Both the position numbers and the translations under genes were made by a program. Of a stretch of DNA of 64,000 nt, positions 17,937 to 27,527 are shown piece after piece; position 1 is the stretch's first letter, and every line of letters starts with the position of its first letter. The stretch comes from JAPHSX01 sp041554195 (GTDB lineage: Bacteria; Pseudomonadota; Gammaproteobacteria; Thiohalomonadales; Thiohalomonadaceae). The notes beneath the pieces are model-generated. The model ran no database searches, had not been told where the DNA came from, and worked only from the letters and a program-made list of their open reading frames with translations. The stretch covers positions 1-64,000 of the forward strand of contig JBFFMJ010000002.1 in the NCBI GenBank assembly GCA_041554195.1. Reading direction: 5' to 3'.

Positions 17937-18412
17937 TGGATAAGACACCGATGACCGCCCGTGGTGCCAAGGCACTGCAGGATGAGTTGACCGAACTGAA
18001 GGCGGTAGCACGCCCTGCCGTGATCAAGGCGATTGCCGAGGCGCGTGAGCACGGCGATTTGAAGGAAAACGCCGAGTACCACGCCGCACGTGAGCAGCAG
18101 GGCTTTATTGAGGGGCGCATTCAGGATATAGAGGGCAAGCTCTCCAACGCCCAGATCATCGACCCGACTAGCCTTAATGCGGGTGGCAAGATCGTGTTTG
18201 GTGCCACGGTTGACCTGCTAGATATCGAAAAAGATACCGAGGTGACCTATCAGCTGGTCGGCGAGGACGAATCCGATATCAAGCTGGGGCGCATCTCCAT
18301 CACCTCACCCATCGCCCGTGCCCTGATCGGCAAGTTTGTTGACGATGTGGCCGAAGTGCAGGCCCCCGGCGGGATACGTGAGTACGAGATTCTGGACGTT
18401 CGCTACGAGTGA
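17936..18412 (+). CDS. greA: Transcription elongation factor GreA
   Basis: 158 residues. Rescues backtracked RNA polymerase by stimulating transcript cleavage. N-terminal coiled coil with the tip acidic residues in GDLKENAEYHAAREQQ, and a C-terminal FKBP-like domain (GKIVFGATVDLLD, ITSPIARALIGKFVDDVAEVQAPGG). The ATG shares its first base with the carB stop; carAB-greA is a frequent gammaproteobacterial order. The following DUF4149 gene starts about 30 bases on. Confidence 0.96.
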   Translation: MDKTPMTARGAKALQDELTELKAVARPAVIKAIAEAREHGDLKENAEYHAAREQQGFIEGRIQDIEGKLSNAQIIDPTSLNAGGKIVFGATVDLLDIEKDTEVTYQLVGEDESDIKLGRISITSPIARALIGKFVDDVAEVQAPGGIREYEILDVRYE

Positions 18413-18441
18413 TTGAAGCATTAAGGACTGGGAATGGTTCA

Positions 18442-18912
18442 ATGGGTCTAGTGCAGACGAATGGCGAGCGCATGTTACTCAGTCTCTGGGTGGGGGCGCT
18501 CTGGTCTATCGGATATCTGGCGGTCCCCACTCTGTTTGCCTCGCTGGAGGACCGCGCTCTGGCGGGAATGCTGGCGGGCAAGATGTTCACCGGTGTCAGC
18601 CTTATCGGTATGGGCTGCGGTACGGCACTGCTTGTCTCGTTCTGGATGCAAAGCGTAAAGCCTATTCGAGAGCGCCGTGTGCAATTGCTCATTGCAATGC
18701 TGGTATTGGTGGTGCTGGGAGAATTTGTGCTGCAGCCGCAGATGGCGGCACTCAAGGCAGAGGGGATTATCGAGGGGAGTGGTGCCGCGGCCCGCTTCGG
18801 CGTGCTGCACGGCATCGCCTCTCTTCTCTATTTGGCCAACTCGGTTATTGGTATGGCACTGCTGGTGATGATAGGCCTGCCGCGCCGTGAGTCACTCAGG
18901 GCAGGCGGATAA
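18442..18912 (+). CDS. DUF4149 family membrane protein
   Basis: About 156 residues, four predicted transmembrane helices (MLLSLWVGALWSIGYLAVPTLF; MFTGVSLIGMGCGTALLVSF; LLIAMLVLVVLGEFVL; GIASLLYLANSVIGMALLVMIG). The pattern with FASLEDRALAGMLAGKMF after helix 1 is that of the DUF4149 family, often found between greA and yhbY. The ATG at 18442 has GGGAA eight bases upstream; a GTG at 18409 overlapping greA would add 11 residues. Function unknown. Its 3' end overlaps the convergent yhbY gene by 17 bases. Confidence 0.8.
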   Translation: MGLVQTNGERMLLSLWVGALWSIGYLAVPTLFASLEDRALAGMLAGKMFTGVSLIGMGCGTALLVSFWMQSVKPIRERRVQLLIAMLVLVVLGEFVLQPQMAALKAEGIIEGSGAAARFGVLHGIASLLYLANSVIGMALLVMIGLPRRESLRAGG

Positions 18913-19186
18913 CCGCCTTCTCTGCCGCGCGGTAGATCACCGCGATATGGCCGATGCGTTGCACCAGGGCACACTCCAGCGTCTCACATATAGCAGCGAT
19001 CATGGCATCGCGTTCCTCACGATCCTCTGCATTCACCCGCACCTTGATCAACTCGTGATGGGCCAGGGTCTGATCGATTTCGTTAGCGACATTATCGGTG
19101 AGTCCATTGCCGCCGATGATCACCAGTGGCTTGAGGTTGTGGGCGAGTTTACGCAGATGGCGTTGTTGTGCGGCGGCGAGTGACAT
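18896..19186 (-). CDS. yhbY: YhbY/CRS1-type RNA-binding protein
   Basis: 96 residues, one CRM domain. Seen: AAAQQRHLRKLAHNLKPLVIIGGNGLTDNVANEIDQTL, with the GGNG loop that replaces the GxxG of KH-like folds, and HELIKVRVNAEDREER. Relatives bind pre-50S ribosomes and assist assembly. Divergent from rlmE, which modifies the same subunit, in the widely conserved yhbY/rlmE arrangement. Confidence 0.93.
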   Translation of the reverse strand: MSLAAAQQRHLRKLAHNLKPLVIIGGNGLTDNVANEIDQTLAHHELIKVRVNAEDREERDAMIAAICETLECALVQRIGHIAVIYRAAEKAVIRLP

Positions 19187-19263
19187 AGCTTTACGAGTAT
19201 ACTTTGGTGAAAATGGGGGGCAAAGATAGCCCCAGCCAATTCAATATGCAACAGGTTTAACCG

Positions 19264-19884
19264 ATGGCGCGAAGTAAAAGCAGTGAAGAGTGGTTAAAGG
19301 AGCATTTTGACGATGAGTTCGTGGTGCGCGCCCAGCAGGAGGGCTATCGCTCCCGAGCCACCTACAAGCTGCTGGAGATCAATGAGAAGGACAAGCTGCT
19401 CAAGCGCGGCATGACGGTGGTGGATCTGGGGGCGGCCCCCGGTGGCTGGTCGCAGATCACCGCCGATATCGTCGGCGACGATGGCATGGTGGTGGCGCTC
19501 GATATCCTGCCGATGGATGCGCTGCCCGGGGTCGAGGTGTTGCAGGGCGATTTTCAGGAGGAGGAGGTCTTTAACCGCCTGCTTGCCACCCTCGATGGTC
19601 GCCCGGTGGATATTGTAATGTCCGATATGGCCCCCAATATGAGTGGTATGCGTTCTATCGATCAGCCCAAGGCGATGTACCTGTGTGAACTGACCCTGGA
19701 CCTGGCGCGTAACGTATTGAAACCCGGAGGAAATATGTTGCTGAAGCTGTTTCAGGGGGAGGGATCTGATGCCTTTATTAAAGAGTGCCGCAAGAGTTTT
19801 CGCAAAATAGTGATACGCAAACCGGCGGCTTCACGCGCCCGTTCGCGAGAGGTCTATGTGTTGGCGCTGAACTATTTTGTATAG
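19264..19884 (+). CDS. rlmE: 23S rRNA 2'-O-methyltransferase RlmE (FtsJ/RrmJ)
   Basis: 206 residues. Methylates the ribose of U2552 (E. coli numbering) late in 50S assembly using S-adenosylmethionine. Seen: substrate-side lysine in YRSRATYKLLEINEKD, SAM-binding VVDLGAAPGGWSQ, catalytic aspartate in DIVMSDMAPNMSG and lysine in LLKLFQGEGSD, the K-D-K pattern of the family. The ATG at 19264 follows an AGG nine bases upstream. Next gene is ftsH, as in many relatives. Confidence 0.97.
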   Translation: MARSKSSEEWLKEHFDDEFVVRAQQEGYRSRATYKLLEINEKDKLLKRGMTVVDLGAAPGGWSQITADIVGDDGMVVALDILPMDALPGVEVLQGDFQEEEVFNRLLATLDGRPVDIVMSDMAPNMSGMRSIDQPKAMYLCELTLDLARNVLKPGGNMLLKLFQGEGSDAFIKECRKSFRKIVIRKPAASRARSREVYVLALNYFV

Positions 19885-19971
19885 TAACGTACCAAACATC
19901 TTAGGAATGGCGTCTATCGTGGGTTTAGCCGGTAACGCTGACGAATTTATTAAAGAGAGTTGAGGCCCGGT

Positions 19972-21897
19972 TTGAACGATATAGCCAAGAATATCCTGCT
20001 GTGGTTGGTCATTGCCTTCGTATTGATGACGGTATTCACCAGTTTTGGACCACAGACCGTGAAAAAGGAGCCGCTGACCTATTCGCAGTTCATCGCCGAT
20101 GTGAAGCAGAAGCGGGTGAAAAGTGTGCGCATCGAGGGCAATACCCTGATAGGTGAGATGCACAGCGGTGAGAAATTCAGCACCTATACCCCCGATGACC
20201 CGGGCCTGATGGCCGATCTGCTGAATAACGGTGTCGAGGTCAATGCCCAGCCGCCCGAGAAGCAGAGCGTGTTGATGCAGATCTTTATCTCCTGGTTCCC
20301 GATGCTGTTGCTGATTGGGGTGTGGATCTTCTTCATGCGCCAGATGCAGGGCGGCGGTGGTGGCAAGGGTGGCCCGATGTCCTTTGGCAAGAGCAAGGCG
20401 CGGATGCTGGGTGAGGATCAGGTTAAGGTCAACTTTGGCGATGTCGCAGGTGTGGAAGAGGCGAAGGACGATGTGGCCGAGCTGGTCGAGTTCCTGCGCG
20501 ATCCGAGCAAATTCCAGAAGCTGGGCGGCAAGATTCCGCGCGGCGTGCTGATGGTAGGCTCCCCCGGCACCGGTAAGACGCTGCTGGCCAAGGCCATCGC
20601 CGGTGAGGCCAAGGTACCCTTCTTTACCATCTCCGGTTCCGATTTTGTCGAGATGTTCGTCGGTGTCGGTGCCTCGCGGGTGCGCGACATGTTCGAGCAG
20701 GCGAAGAAGCACGCCCCCTGCATTATCTTTATTGATGAGATCGATGCCGTGGGTCGCCACCGTGGCGCAGGCCTCGGCGGCGGTCACGATGAACGTGAGC
20801 AGACTCTCAACCAGCTGCTGGTGGAGATGGATGGCTTTGAGGGCAACGAGGGGGTGATCGTGATCGCCGCCACCAACCGCCCTGACGTGCTGGATCCGGC
20901 GCTGCTGCGCCCCGGCCGCTTCGACCGTCAGGTGGTGGTGCCGTTGCCTGACGTGCGTGGCCGTGAGCAGATCCTCACCGTACACATGCGCAAGGTGCCG
21001 TTGGCCGATGACGTCAAGCCCGGCATTATTGCCCGTGGCACCCCCGGCTTTTCCGGTGCTGACCTTGCCAACCTGGTGAATGAAGCGGCCCTGTTTGCCG
21101 CCCGCGCCAATAAGACCGTGGTCAGCATGGATGATTTTGAGCGCGCCAAGGACAAGATCATGATGGGCGCTGAGCGCAAGTCGATGGTGATGTCCGACGA
21201 TGAGAAGAAGCTCACCGCCTACCACGAGGCGGGACATGCCATCGTGGGGCTTCTGGTGCCGGCGCATGACCCGGTACATAAGGTCACCATTATCCCGCGT
21301 GGTCGTGCCCTGGGTGTCACCATGTTCCTGCCTACCGAGGATCGCTATAGCTACTCGAAGCAGCGACTTGAGAGCCAGATCTCCAGCCTCTTCGGTGGCC
21401 GTATCGCCGAGGAGTTGATCTTTGGTCCGGATGCCGTCACCACCGGTGCCTCTAATGATATCCAGCGTGCTACCGAGATGGCTCGCAGCATGGTGACCAA
21501 GTGGGGTCTCTCAGAAAAGCTCGGTCCGCTGATGTATGCGGAGGAGGAGGGTGAGGTATTCCTCGGTCGTTCGGTGACGCAGCATAAGAATGTCTCGGAT
21601 GAGACCGCCCATATTATTGATGAGGAGATCCGTCACTTCATTGATCGCAACTATGAGCGCTCAGAGCGACTGCTGAAGGAAAATCTGGATAAGCTGCACA
21701 CGATGGCACAGGCGCTGATTAAGTTTGAAACCATTGATGCGAGCCAGATTGACGACATTATGAACGGTAGGGAGCCCAAGCCACCCGCCGACTGGACTGA
21801 GGATGACCAGGGACCGGGTGCTGGTGCGGATACCGGTGTCGAGAAAAAGGCGGCCTCGCCCGATGCGCCGCTGGGTGGGCCTGCCGGGCAGCACTGA
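19972..21897 (+). CDS. ftsH: ATP-dependent zinc metalloprotease FtsH
   Basis: Membrane-anchored AAA+ protease that degrades misfolded membrane proteins and short-lived regulators. About 641 residues from the TTG at 19972, which has GAGG six bases upstream; a TTG at 19960 would add four residues. Two N-terminal membrane helices (ILLWLVIAFVLMTVF; about 98-120) flank a small periplasmic domain. AAA core: Walker A GSPGTGKTLLAKAI, Walker B CIIFIDEIDAVG, ATNRPDVLDPALLRPGRFDR. Protease: zinc site HEAGH. The C-terminal tail is acidic and Pro/Gly-rich. A terminator-like hairpin follows the stop. Confidence 0.97.
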   Translation: MNDIAKNILLWLVIAFVLMTVFTSFGPQTVKKEPLTYSQFIADVKQKRVKSVRIEGNTLIGEMHSGEKFSTYTPDDPGLMADLLNNGVEVNAQPPEKQSVLMQIFISWFPMLLLIGVWIFFMRQMQGGGGGKGGPMSFGKSKARMLGEDQVKVNFGDVAGVEEAKDDVAELVEFLRDPSKFQKLGGKIPRGVLMVGSPGTGKTLLAKAIAGEAKVPFFTISGSDFVEMFVGVGASRVRDMFEQAKKHAPCIIFIDEIDAVGRHRGAGLGGGHDEREQTLNQLLVEMDGFEGNEGVIVIAATNRPDVLDPALLRPGRFDRQVVVPLPDVRGREQILTVHMRKVPLADDVKPGIIARGTPGFSGADLANLVNEAALFAARANKTVVSMDDFERAKDKIMMGAERKSMVMSDDEKKLTAYHEAGHAIVGLLVPAHDPVHKVTIIPRGRALGVTMFLPTEDRYSYSKQRLESQISSLFGGRIAEELIFGPDAVTTGASNDIQRATEMARSMVTKWGLSEKLGPLMYAEEEGEVFLGRSVTQHKNVSDETAHIIDEEIRHFIDRNYERSERLLKENLDKLHTMAQALIKFETIDASQIDDIMNGREPKPPADWTEDDQGPGAGADTGVEKKAASPDAPLGGPAGQH

Positions 21898-21910
21898 TTT
21901 ACTGTCTGAC

Positions 21911-21948
21911 TACAAAAAAAGCGTCCCGTTTATCGGGGCGTTTTTGTA
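21911..21948. terminator. Terminator-like hairpin after ftsH
   Basis: TACAAAAA ... TTTTTGTA arms enclose GCGTCCCG / CGGGGCG around TTTAT, with one bulge and a G-T pair. Followed by T-rich sequence. Confidence 0.75.
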
Positions 21949-21982
21949 TCGAAAGCTGATAGCTCATCTGTATAATCCCCCC

Positions 21983-22813
21983 ATGATTATCCACTGCGCC
22001 GGTATGTCCCTGGATCTTACCCAACCCTGCATCATGGGGATCCTCAATGTCACCCCTGACTCCTTCTCCGATGGTGGGAAATTTGTGCGTCGTGAGCAGG
22101 CTATTGAACAGGCCCTGCGGATGGTGGAGGAGGGGGCGGCGATCATCGATATCGGTGGTGAGTCGACCCGCCCCGGTGCCGCCGAGGTGTCGCTAGAGGA
22201 GGAGCTGGCGCGGGTGATCCCATTGGTCGAGGCCCTGGCCCCCGTGTTGTCGGTGCCCATTTCGGTCGACACCTCCAAGCCGGAGGTGATGCGGGCGGCG
22301 GCCAGTGCCGGGGCGGGAATGATTAACGATGTCTACGCCCTGCGTCGTGAAGGTGCGTTAGAGGCGGCGGCGCAGACGGGTCTGCCGGTCTGTTTGATGC
22401 ATATGCAGGGGGAGCCGCGTACCATGCAGGCCGAACCGCACTATGGGGATGTGGTGGCGGAGGTTCAGGCCTTTCTGCGTGAGCGCATCGCTGCCTGCGA
22501 GGCGGCGGGAATCGACCGTGAGCGGATCTTGCTGGATCCCGGTTTTGGATTTGGCAAGTCGTTGCAGCATAACCTCTCTTTACTTAAACACTTGGCCGGC
22601 TTTCATGCGCTGGGTGCGCCGCTGCTGGTGGGTATGTCGCGCAAGTCGATGATCGGTGGGGTGTTGGATGTACCGCTGGAGCAGCGCCTTCACGGTAGCG
22701 TGGCGGCGGCAACGATGGCCGCGTTGCAGGGGGCGCAGTTGATTCGGGTTCACGATGTGCAGGCAACAGCTGATGCGCTGAAGATGGTGGCAGCGGTAAG
22801 TGGTGCGCTGTGA
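21983..22813 (+). CDS. folP: Dihydropteroate synthase
   Basis: Joins p-aminobenzoate to the pterin pyrophosphate in folate synthesis; the sulfonamide target. 276 residues from the ATG at 21983. Signatures: CIMGILNVTPDSFSDGG, AAIIDIGGESTRPGA, ISVDTSKPEVMRAA, LLDPGFGFGKS and LLVGMSRKSMI. The start is set by alignment to the family N-terminus. It has no visible ribosome-binding site and a TATAAT ends only six bases before it, so the mRNA may be leaderless. Followed by glmM as in many gammaproteobacteria. Confidence 0.96.
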   Translation: MIIHCAGMSLDLTQPCIMGILNVTPDSFSDGGKFVRREQAIEQALRMVEEGAAIIDIGGESTRPGAAEVSLEEELARVIPLVEALAPVLSVPISVDTSKPEVMRAAASAGAGMINDVYALRREGALEAAAQTGLPVCLMHMQGEPRTMQAEPHYGDVVAEVQAFLRERIAACEAAGIDRERILLDPGFGFGKSLQHNLSLLKHLAGFHALGAPLLVGMSRKSMIGGVLDVPLEQRLHGSVAAATMAALQGAQLIRVHDVQATADALKMVAAVSGAL

Positions 22814-22886
22814 AACGCCTCGCGGTTTTCTGTTACACGCGCAGTCATAATAGAACCGTGATTTGTAAATATTTCTGGGGAATAGA

Positions 22887-24221
22887 GTGAGTCGAAAATA
22901 TTTCGGTACCGATGGGATTCGCGGCAAGGTGGGGCACTACCCCATTACCCCCGATTTCATGCTCAAACTCGGCTGGGCCGCCGGACGCGTGTTGTCCCGT
23001 AGCAACGGCGGCAAGGTGTTGATCGGTAAGGATACCCGCATCTCGGGTTATATGTTTGAGTCGGCACTGGAGGCGGGGTTGGCCGCCGCTGGCGTTGATA
23101 TCCTGCTACTCGGTCCGATGCCCACCCCGGCGGTAGCCTATCTTACCCGTACCCTGCACGCCGATGCCGGAATCGTTATTAGTGCCTCACATAACCCCTT
23201 TGGGGACAATGGCATAAAATTCTTCTCTGCCGACGGCACCAAACTGCCCGATGAGGTTGAACTGGCGATCGAGGCCGAGCTGGATAAACCGATGGAGCTG
23301 GTGCCCTCGGCAGAGCTGGGCAAGGCGCGACGGGTGGTCGATGCCGGCGGCCGTTACATCGAGTTCTGCAAGAGTCGCTTCCCCAAAAATCTCGATCTGA
23401 AGGGGATGAAGATCGTTGTAGACTGTGCCAATGGGGCTACCTATCACGTCGCCCCCAGTGTGTTGCGTGAGTTAGGGGCCTCGGTTCACGTCATTGGTGC
23501 AGAGCCTGATGGCCTCAATATTAATGTTAACTGTGGCTCCACTTATCCGCAGGTGTTACAGCATGAGGTGATGGTACAGGGGGCAGATGTCGGTATCGCC
23601 CTGGATGGTGATGGTGATCGTTTGATTATGGTGGACCATGAGGGGGAGGTGGTGGATGGCGATGAGCTGCTCTATGTCATCGCCTCGCAGCCGCGTGATC
23701 CCCAGTTGCCTGGTGTCGTCGGAACCTTGATGAGCAATCTGGGAATGGAGCATGCCCTGAAGCGGCTGGGTATGGGCTTTGCCCGCGCCAAGGTGGGTGA
23801 TCGCTATGTGATGGAGCAGCTGCGCGAGAGTGGCTGGTGTTTGGGGGGGGAGTCTTCCGGCCACATTATCTGTCTCAACTGCACCACCACCGGTGATGGC
23901 ACCATCTCCGCACTTCAGGTACTCGGTGCGATGGTGGAGCAGGGCAAGGGACTGCACGAGCTTAAATCCGGCATGACCAAGTACCCGCAGACCCTGATTA
24001 ATGTGCGCCTGAGTGAGAAGTTTGACCTCGATGGCTCAGAGCGGGTGCGACAGGCCGTGCTTGATGCCGAGCAGGAGCTTGCAGACAGCGGAAGGGTGCT
24101 GCTGCGCCCCTCGGGCACTGAACCGCTGGTGCGTGTGATGGTGGAGGGCGAGGATGCCGCCCAGGTGGAGCGACTGGCGAAACAGCTGGCAGGGGTGGTG
24201 GAGCAGGCCGTTACTGAGTGA
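22887..24221 (+). CDS. glmM: Phosphoglucosamine mutase
   Basis: Interconverts glucosamine-6-phosphate and glucosamine-1-phosphate for peptidoglycan and LPS precursors. 444 residues, starting with GTG at 22887 after GGGGAA. Motifs: KYFGTDGIRG at the N-terminus, phosphoserine loop GIVISASHNPFGDNGIKFF, metal loop ALDGDGDR, sugar-binding GGESSGHII and phosphate-binding RPSGTEPLVRVM. Lies between folP and tpiA. Confidence 0.97.
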   Translation: MSRKYFGTDGIRGKVGHYPITPDFMLKLGWAAGRVLSRSNGGKVLIGKDTRISGYMFESALEAGLAAAGVDILLLGPMPTPAVAYLTRTLHADAGIVISASHNPFGDNGIKFFSADGTKLPDEVELAIEAELDKPMELVPSAELGKARRVVDAGGRYIEFCKSRFPKNLDLKGMKIVVDCANGATYHVAPSVLRELGASVHVIGAEPDGLNINVNCGSTYPQVLQHEVMVQGADVGIALDGDGDRLIMVDHEGEVVDGDELLYVIASQPRDPQLPGVVGTLMSNLGMEHALKRLGMGFARAKVGDRYVMEQLRESGWCLGGESSGHIICLNCTTTGDGTISALQVLGAMVEQGKGLHELKSGMTKYPQTLINVRLSEKFDLDGSERVRQAVLDAEQELADSGRVLLRPSGTEPLVRVMVEGEDAAQVERLAKQLAGVVEQAVTE

Positions 24222-24338
24222 AACCTCAGTGATATCCCATAAACTACATTGATTTATGCGCCGCACACCGGTAGTATTCGCGGCTTAATTTTACACGTCG
24301 ATTCAACTCATTAGAGCAGACAGTCAGGGGATAACAGG

Positions 24339-25091
<753 letters not shown>

Positions 25092-25114
25092 TTAACTGAG
25101 AAGTATTGAGAAAC

Positions 25115-25561
25115 ATGGAAACAGTCATTCTTATCGTTCACGTCCTCGCCGCCATTGGCGTGGTTGCACTGGTGTTGCTGCAGCAGGGCAAGGGTGCGGA
25201 TATGGGCGCAGCCTTCGGTAGCGGGGCCTCTTCTACCGTTTTTGGTAGCCAAGGTTCCTCCTCTTTTATCACTCGCGGTACAGCGATTTTGGCGGCGGTT
25301 TTCTTCACCACCAGCCTGACGCTGGCCGTAGTATCCAGCCGTGGTGTGGATAACGGCAGTGTGACCGAATCTGCGCTGACAGAAGTGGTTGACTCCGGGG
25401 CAGTAGTCGCAGAAGATATGCCGTCCGCGCCGCAGGCCGCTGTTGTAGAGAGCGCCAGCGACATGCCAGCAGTACCGGCAACAGAGGTACCAAACGAGAC
25501 CTCAAGCGAAGAGGTGCCAGCAGTACCCGCGGCTGAAACCGAGACCGCGCAGCCAAATTAG
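25115..25561 (+). CDS. secG: Preprotein translocase subunit SecG
   Basis: Inner-membrane partner of SecYE. About 148 residues from the ATG at 25115 (a TTG at 25106 is less likely). Two membrane helices enclose the hallmark LQQGKGADMGAAFGSGAS...FGSQGSSSF. The C-terminal tail is long, Ala/Val/Glu/Pro-rich and acidic (about residues 85-148), longer than in E. coli SecG. Followed by a tRNA-Leu gene, the common secG-leuU order. Confidence 0.94.
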   Translation: METVILIVHVLAAIGVVALVLLQQGKGADMGAAFGSGASSTVFGSQGSSSFITRGTAILAAVFFTTSLTLAVVSSRGVDNGSVTESALTEVVDSGAVVAEDMPSAPQAAVVESASDMPAVPATEVPNETSSEEVPAVPAAETETAQPN

Positions 25562-25570
25562 TAGTACCTT

Positions 25571-25655
25571 GCCGAAGTGGTGAAATTGGTAGACACGCCA
25601 TCTTGAGGGGGTGGTGGGGAGACCCGTGCCGGTTCGAGTCCGGCCTTCGGCACCA
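25571..25655 (+). tRNA. tRNA-Leu (anticodon GAG)
   Basis: 85 nt with encoded CCA. Acceptor GCCGAAG / CTTCGGC, D-arm with AATTGGTAGACACG, anticodon stem CCATC / GGTGG around TTGAGGG (GAG), a long class II variable arm and T-arm GCCGG-TTCGAGT-CCGGC. Directly downstream of secG. Confidence 0.96.
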
Positions 25656-25662
25656 ATTCTTA

Positions 25663-25700
25663 AAAAAAGCCTGAGCTAGATTTTAGCTTGGGCTTTTTTT
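25663..25700. terminator. Terminator after secG-tRNA-Leu
   Basis: AAAAAAAGCC, inner arms AGCTA / TTAGCT, GGCTTTTTTT: long hairpin with A-run and T-run on both sides. Confidence 0.9.
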
Positions 25701-26053
25701 CGTCTCAACACTTCTCAGAAAAAGATCTTAGTCCCTTATTACAACGTACTGATATTCATAATTAAAAGACTCTTTGGGTCTATACATTTTTTTTGCGGCA
25801 AATCCCTATAATCTGTCGGTAAAGGGGTGGTGATTTGATGTCTGCTGATGCAGAATGGTCGATGTTGTTGGCAGCCATGATAATTATCAAGCTGGCTGTT
25901 CGCATATAAATAACTTAATGAAATATAAACAATATTGGGTATAAGGCTGGTTGACAGGAGTTTTTGGCGCTGCCTAAACTCGGGGGCCTTTCACTAATAC
26001 TTTCCAGTGTCCGAGCAACTGGCTTGGGGACTTTTGAGGGGGATGGCAGTTAC
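25701..26053 (+). promoter_or_regulatory. AT-rich leader of the nuo operon
   Basis: 353 bases without a credible gene. It holds a TATAAT at 25807-25812 with no matching -35, a small CTGC-TGAT-GCAG hairpin near 25842, and a better promoter with TTGACA at 25951-25956 and TAAACT at 25975-25980 (18-base spacing). A transcript from the latter would have a leader of about 70 bases before nuoA. Confidence 0.5.
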
Positions 26054-26410
26054 ATGCTAGAAAACTATTTACCCATCCTGATCTTTATCGGCATCGGCCT
26101 GGTGGTCGGTGGCGGTATGATCGCGGCAGGTTTTCTGCTGGGGCCGCACAAGCCCGACAGCGAAAAACTGACTTCTTACGAATGCGGCTTTGATGCATTC
26201 GAAGATGCGCGCATGAAGTTCGACGTGCGCTACTACCTTGTCGCCATTCTCTTTATCATCTTTGACCTTGAGATCGCCTTCCTCTTTCCGTGGGCCGTGG
26301 TGCTGCGTGAGATAGGCATGTTCGGCTTTCTCTCCATGGTGATGTTCCTCGGTATTCTGGTGATCGGCTTTATCTACGAGTGGAAGAAAGGGGCGCTGCA
26401 GTGGGAATAA
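26054..26410 (+). CDS. nuoA: NADH-quinone oxidoreductase subunit A
   Basis: 118 residues, start ATG 26054 preceded by GAGGGGGA. Three membrane helices; the conserved loop YECGFDAFEDARMKFDVRYYLVAILFIIFDLE holds the cysteine and acidic residues near the quinone site. The open frame extends 90 bases further upstream but that part does not resemble NuoA. First gene of a complete nuoA-N operon. Confidence 0.96.
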   Translation: MLENYLPILIFIGIGLVVGGGMIAAGFLLGPHKPDSEKLTSYECGFDAFEDARMKFDVRYYLVAILFIIFDLEIAFLFPWAVVLREIGMFGFLSMVMFLGILVIGFIYEWKKGALQWE

Positions 26411-26904
26411 TCGAAGGGCGTCTCGAGCAGGGGTTTGTTACCACCAATCTCGATAGCGTAATTAACTGGGCACGTACCGGTTCGATGTGGCCGATGACCT
26501 TTGGTCTGGCCTGCTGTGCGGTCGAGATGATGCATGCCGGTGCGGCGCGTTACGACCTGGATCGCTTCGGCATTATCTTCCGCCCCTCACCGCGTCAATC
26601 GGATGTGATGATCGTCGCCGGTACCCTGTGCAATAAAATGGCCCCGGCGTTGCGCCGCGTCTACGACCAGATGGCCGAGCCACGCTGGGTGATCTCCATG
26701 GGCTCCTGTGCCAATGGCGGTGGCTACTACCACTACTCCTATTCGGTAGTGCGCGGCTGTGATCGTATCGTCCCCGTCGATGTATATGTGCCCGGCTGTC
26801 CGCCCACGGCGGAGGCGTTGCTCTACGGTATCTTGCAGTTGCAGAACAAGATCCGTCGCACCAGCACCATCGCCCGTCAACCGTCGCCTGAAAAACGAGC
26901 CTGA
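26401..26904 (+). CDS. nuoB: NADH-quinone oxidoreductase subunit B
   Basis: 168 residues from the GTG at 26401, overlapping the end of nuoA by ten bases with GGGG upstream; the longer in-frame start at 26380 would lie deeper inside nuoA. Holds the N2 cluster ligands: adjacent cysteines in FGLACCAVEMM, then GSCANGGGYYHYSYSVVRG and VPGCPPTAEALLYG. N2 is the last iron-sulfur centre before quinone. Confidence 0.96.
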   Translation: MGIIEGRLEQGFVTTNLDSVINWARTGSMWPMTFGLACCAVEMMHAGAARYDLDRFGIIFRPSPRQSDVMIVAGTLCNKMAPALRRVYDQMAEPRWVISMGSCANGGGYYHYSYSVVRGCDRIVPVDVYVPGCPPTAEALLYGILQLQNKIRRTSTIARQPSPEKRA

Positions 26905-26909
26905 TCACG

Positions 26910-27524
26910 ATGTCTGATTACTATCAGCAATTAGCCGATAAGGTGCAGCAACGCTTTAGCACCCAGATCACCGCAACCCATGTGGAGTTTTCGGAACTCA
27001 CCGTCGAGTTACCACGTGAGCAGCTATTCTCTGTTTGCACCGCACTGCGTGACGAGGGCGACTTTGCCTTCGAGCAGTTGATTGATGTGTGTGGCGTCGA
27101 TTACCTCGACTATGGCAATGGCCGCTGGACCGGACCGCGTTTTGCCGTGGTCTACCACCTGCTCTCAATCAAACATAACCACCGCATTCGCCTGCGTATC
27201 TTCGCCGATGATGAGATGCCGGTGGTCGATTCAGTCATCAACATCTGGAACTCCGCTGACTGGTTTGAGCGCGAGGCCTTTGACCTATTTGGGATCGTCT
27301 TTGACGGCCACCCGGATCTGCGCCGCATCCTTACCGATTACGGCTTTATCGGTCACCCCTTCCGCAAGGATTTTCCTCTTGGTGGTAATGTCGAGATGAT
27401 CTATGACGAAGAGCAGAGGCGAGTAATTTATCAGGCGGTAACGCTTGAGCCGCGTACCCTGGTGCCACGTGTGATTCGTGATGACCACCGCTACCAGTCA
27501 CAACATACCGAGGGGGGAGAGTAA
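26910..27524 (+). CDS. nuoC: NADH-quinone oxidoreductase subunit C
   Basis: 204 residues, peripheral-arm 30-kDa subunit. Signature ADWFEREAFDLFGIVFDGHPDLRRILTDYGFIGHPFRKDFPL. Separate from nuoD, unlike the fused nuoCD of E. coli. Five-base gap after nuoB, three bases before nuoD. Confidence 0.96.
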   Translation: MSDYYQQLADKVQQRFSTQITATHVEFSELTVELPREQLFSVCTALRDEGDFAFEQLIDVCGVDYLDYGNGRWTGPRFAVVYHLLSIKHNHRIRLRIFADDEMPVVDSVINIWNSADWFEREAFDLFGIVFDGHPDLRRILTDYGFIGHPFRKDFPLGGNVEMIYDEEQRRVIYQAVTLEPRTLVPRVIRDDHRYQSQHTEGGE

Positions 27525-27527
27525 ACG

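Noticed and set aside
19831..21279. Open frame of 482 codons on the - strand opposite ftsH
   Set aside because: Antisense shadow; the + strand carries all FtsH motifs.
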